This document shows, one piece after another, positions 6,237-8,743 of a stretch of 8,743 nucleotides of DNA. How positions within the stretch are numbered: position 1 is the stretch's first letter; every line of letters begins with the position of its first letter. Origin of the DNA: a bacterium (lineage in GTDB: Bacteria > Thermosulfidibacterota > Thermosulfidibacteria > Thermosulfidibacterales > Thermosulfidibacteraceae); the NCBI GenBank assembly GCA_027022065.1, contig JALVZS010000125.1, positions 1 to 8,743 of the forward strand, in the 5' to 3' direction. Both the position numbers and the translations under genes were made by a program. The notes beneath the pieces are model-generated. The model had not been told where the DNA came from and searched no databases. It saw nothing but the letters and a program-made list of their open reading frames with translations.

Positions 6237-7571
6237 ATGGATGGAGGGCTCTCATATCAGCAACTTATCAGAGAAATCTTTTCCCCTGAGAAACTGTTTG
6301 AGAAACCTGAAGCTCTCAAGGGTGTTAGGATACTGGATGTAACCGCAGTTGTTCTAGGCCCAGCAGCAGTGGACTATCTAGCGGAGTTTGGAGCAGAGGT
6401 GATCAAGTTTGAACCTGCCCATGGAGATCAGATGAGATATGTTACTCCCTTTGCCTACTTCTGGAAGAACATGTCCCCCGGACTATGGGAGCAGCAGCAC
6501 AACAGGTATTGGGTAGGCATGCACCTGGGGCATCCAAAGGCAAAGGAGCTATTCTTAAAATTCGTTGAAAAAGCAGACGTTGTGGTTGACAACCTCACCC
6601 CTGGAAGGATGGCAGAGTGGGGAGTGGATTACAGTGTTTTAAGAGAGGTAAATCCCAGAATCATTCAGCTTCATGTATCAGGCTTTGGAAGCTGGGGCCC
6701 CTGGACGGGAAGAACCTCTTACGACGCCATAGCCCAATCCATGGGAGGGCTGGCCTATATCACAGGATTTGAGGACAGGGGACCTATAAAGTCAGGTGTA
6801 TGGATCGCAGACTGGCTCAACGGGCTAATGTGCGCGGTGGCCATAGTTGCAGCCCTAAACTACAGGGAAAAGACAGGAGAGGGCCAATTCATAGACATGC
6901 AGCAGGTGGAAAATGTCATAAGAATGCTGGACTGGACCTGGATCTACACGTACCTCACAGGCAAGAACAGGCCAAGGGCAGGCAACAGAGACTTAGCCAT
7001 ATGTCCCTCTGATCTGTTTGACTGCGCGGATGGATGGGTTGCCATAACGGCATTTACAGAGGAAGAGTTTAAAGGGCTTTGTAAGGCCATGGGAAGGATG
7101 GATCTATTTGAGAAGTACCAAGACCCAACAGAAAGACTAAAAGATGAAAACGCAAGAGCGTTACTGAAGGAGATTGCAGAGTGGGTAAAAGATAAGCGCT
7201 CCGATTACATCGTTCAGCTTGCAGACAAATACGGATTTGCAGCAACAAAGGTGCTTGAGGTAGACGATGTTTACCACGGAGAGCACTTCAACGAAAGGAA
7301 AGCTATACAGGAATACGAGGATGAGGTTTATGGCTACTTCAAGGAGCAGGCCTATCCTCCCAGGATGAGCCAAACCCCAAGCAGGGTGAAGTGGGGAGCA
7401 AGACCTGTGGGATTTGATAATGAGTTTGTCTTTGTAAACATCCTTGGACTCCCCTTGGAAGAGGTGAAGAAGCTAGAGGAAGAGGGTGTGATATTCAAGT
7501 GGAATCCCGATATTCCTTCAACATGTCCGCCTCCCGATTGGGATGGCAAATCTGGAATTAAGTATCCTTAA
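6237..7571 (+). CDS. Class III (CaiB/BaiF family) CoA-transferase, first of a tandem pair
   Basis: Class III transferases move CoA between carboxylic acids through an aspartyl-CoA mixed anhydride. The 444-residue product has the N-terminal Rossmann start [20 protein letters not shown] (29-48) and [13 protein letters not shown] (52-64). [13 protein letters not shown] (139-151) follows, then [13 protein letters not shown] (161-173), whose D163 is in the place of the catalytic Asp169 of formyl-CoA transferase. The GEGQFIDMQ strand lies at 214-222 and a glycine-loop region at RAGNRD (247-252). The C-terminus has a proline-rich tail (PSTCPPPDW). The ATG at 6237 was chosen over an upstream in-frame TTG (6165) because GGAGGT lies six bases before it and the TTG falls in the promoter's -35 box. 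The next gene follows after 12 bases. Donor and acceptor acids are unknown. Confidence 0.93.
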   Translation: MDGGLSYQQLIREIFSPEKLFEKPEALKGVRILDVTAVVLGPAAVDYLAEFGAEVIKFEPAHGDQMRYVTPFAYFWKNMSPGLWEQQHNRYWVGMHLGHPKAKELFLKFVEKADVVVDNLTPGRMAEWGVDYSVLREVNPRIIQLHVSGFGSWGPWTGRTSYDAIAQSMGGLAYITGFEDRGPIKSGVWIADWLNGLMCAVAIVAALNYREKTGEGQFIDMQQVENVIRMLDWTWIYTYLTGKNRPRAGNRDLAICPSDLFDCADGWVAITAFTEEEFKGLCKAMGRMDLFEKYQDPTERLKDENARALLKEIAEWVKDKRSDYIVQLADKYGFAATKVLEVDDVYHGEHFNERKAIQEYEDEVYGYFKEQAYPPRMSQTPSRVKWGARPVGFDNEFVFVNILGLPLEEVKKLEEEGVIFKWNPDIPSTCPPPDWDGKSGIKYP

Positions 7572-7583
7572 GGAGGTGCTGTC

Positions 7584-8743
7584 ATGGATGAAAAGAAGAT
7601 AGTAGGAATGGCCATAAACGAGGAGTATGCGAAGTTTATCTACAGCATAACAAAGCCTGAAGATATACCCTTTAAGCCTGAAGCTTTGGACGACATAACC
7701 GTACTTGACATAAGCTACGGTAACTTTGCGGGACTCTTCTGCTCCTCCATCTTAGCAGAGCTTGGCGCAAAGGTTATAAGGATAGAACCTCCTGGAGGAG
7801 ACGTAGCTAGGAAGATGTCTCCTTATGGAATGATGATAAAGGACACAGGACTGGCGTATCTTGTAGAGGCCAGAAACAAGTATCACATAACCTTAAATCT
7901 TAAAACGGAAGAGGGAAGGGAGATATTCAAAAAGCTTGTTTTAAAATCCGATGTACTAATTGAAACCTTCAAGCCCGGATACATGTACTCCCTCGGCCTG
8001 GGCTATGATGTGCTAAGCAAGATCAACCCCAAACTCATATACTGCGCCATCCACACATACGGACACTTTGGGAAGGAATCCGAAAAGCATGCAAATCAGC
8101 CCGACTATGACCTAAGCGATCAGGCAAGAGGCGTTGTCATGTCTGTAACGGGGGAACCAGAGCTTGATCCTGAGGTGCCGCAGGAGTACAAGAAGCCTCT
8201 GCGTCAGGGCAACTGGATGGGATGGTATCTGGCAGGAGCCTGGGCCGCACTGGGCATAAACCTTGCAATATTCCACAGATATAAATACGGAAAAGGCCAG
8301 ATGATTGACTGCTCCCCACCCGAAGGCCTCTTCTCCATAGCGAACTACCTCTTCCAGTTCTACCACATGACGGGAAGAAAGATGATAAGAGCCGGAAACT
8401 ACGACTATGCGGTATTCCCATACTCATACTTCAAGTGCAAGGACGGATATGCCTTTATCTCTGGATTTACCGATCCCAACTGGGCCGCCCTGTGTGAGAT
8501 CATGAATAGGCCAGACCTGCAGCAACAGTTCCCCACTATTAAAGAGAGACTTACCCCAGAAAACCAGCCCAAGATACAGCACGAGATAGAAAAGTGGACG
8601 GAGAAATACACATCTGAGGAAATCCTGCAAATAGTAACCGAATACAGCAGGCGTCCAGACAGAAAGGGCGTTGTGGTAACGGGTAGGCTGGAAGAGCCCA
8701 AAGATGTGCTGCAGAGGGAACACTGGAAGCTGAGAAAGACCTT
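7584..8743 (+). CDS. Class III (CaiB/BaiF family) CoA-transferase, second of the pair, 3' end outside window
   Basis: The frame opens at ATG 7584 and is still open at the right edge after 386 codons. AAGGAGGTG overlaps the upstream stop codon and gives a strong ribosome site. The product is collinear with its neighbour: [20 protein letters not shown] (38-57), [13 protein letters not shown] (61-73) and [15 protein letters not shown] (149-163). [18 protein letters not shown] (173-190) follows, with D176 as the likely catalytic Asp. [13 protein letters not shown] lies at 236-248 and [20 protein letters not shown] at 269-288. Both copies share a PEAL string before the first strand, suggesting an old duplication. 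Adjacent class III pairs form heteromers in benzylsuccinate (BbsEF) and malate (SmtAB) CoA-transferases, so this pair may be one enzyme. Both appear to keep the catalytic Asp. Only a modest C-terminal part should be missing. Confidence 0.92.
   Translation, partial: MDEKKIVGMAINEEYAKFIYSITKPEDIPFKPEALDDITVLDISYGNFAGLFCSSILAELGAKVIRIEPPGGDVARKMSPYGMMIKDTGLAYLVEARNKYHITLNLKTEEGREIFKKLVLKSDVLIETFKPGYMYSLGLGYDVLSKINPKLIYCAIHTYGHFGKESEKHANQPDYDLSDQARGVVMSVTGEPELDPEVPQEYKKPLRQGNWMGWYLAGAWAALGINLAIFHRYKYGKGQMIDCSPPEGLFSIANYLFQFYHMTGRKMIRAGNYDYAVFPYSYFKCKDGYAFISGFTDPNWAALCEIMNRPDLQQQFPTIKERLTPENQPKIQHEIEKWTEKYTSEEILQIVTEYSRRPDRKGVVVTGRLEEPKDVLQREHWKLRKT

Noticed and set aside
8112-8723. Several open frames on the minus strand at the right edge
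   Set aside because: All lie opposite the second CoA-transferase, which has a strong ribosome site and clear family motifs.

Overview
The window looks like part of a bacterial chromosome, probably from a strict anaerobe. It joins two unrelated blocks that face away from each other around position 4100. The anaerobe inference rests on an oxygen-sensitive type of [4Fe-4S] acyl-CoA dehydratase. Arg codons are mostly AGA/AGG and Ile codons often ATA, and the proteins are rich in Lys and Glu, which hints at a thermophile or its relative. The order ffh-rpsP-khpA-rimM-trmD followed by a second SPOUT methyltransferase occurs in several anaerobic lineages (Desulfobacterota, Synergistota, Thermotogota and others), so I do not name a taxon.

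Minus strand, 1-4065 (reading right to left): a MarR-family regulator, then the signal recognition particle GTPase Ffh with its own good sigma-70-type promoter. Next come ribosomal protein S16, the KH-domain RNA-binding protein KhpA, 16S maturation factor RimM, tRNA m1G37 methyltransferase TrmD, and the start of a COG4752-type SPOUT RNA methyltransferase that runs off the left edge. Genes are tightly packed (12-bp gap, 4-bp and 10-bp overlaps). The exceptions are around khpA, where the leader and the khpA-rimM gap hold RNA hairpins and a long-range inverted repeat that could set uneven expression.

Plus strand, 4158-8743: a catabolic-looking cluster. It holds a 4-hydroxybutyryl-CoA dehydratase-like protein, a PaaI-type hotdog thioesterase, and two tandem class III (CaiB/BaiF) CoA-transferases, the second cut by the right edge. 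The transferases have their own promoter (6165-6193). The likely logic is CoA activation of an acid by the transferase pair, water elimination or isomerisation by the iron-sulfur flavoprotein, and thioester removal by the thioesterase. The divergent MarR probably senses an acid or CoA thioester of the pathway. The substrate cannot be read from the sequence.

The most unusual item is the dehydratase. By eye it keeps all four iron-sulfur ligands of the Clostridium aminobutyricum enzyme but lacks three of its catalytic acid/base residues and gains a CxxCxxC and a CxxC motif. It may be a distinct subfamily with different chemistry.

No stretch longer than about 150 bases lacks a gene. I saw no tRNA, rRNA, CRISPR array, insertion sequence or attachment site.
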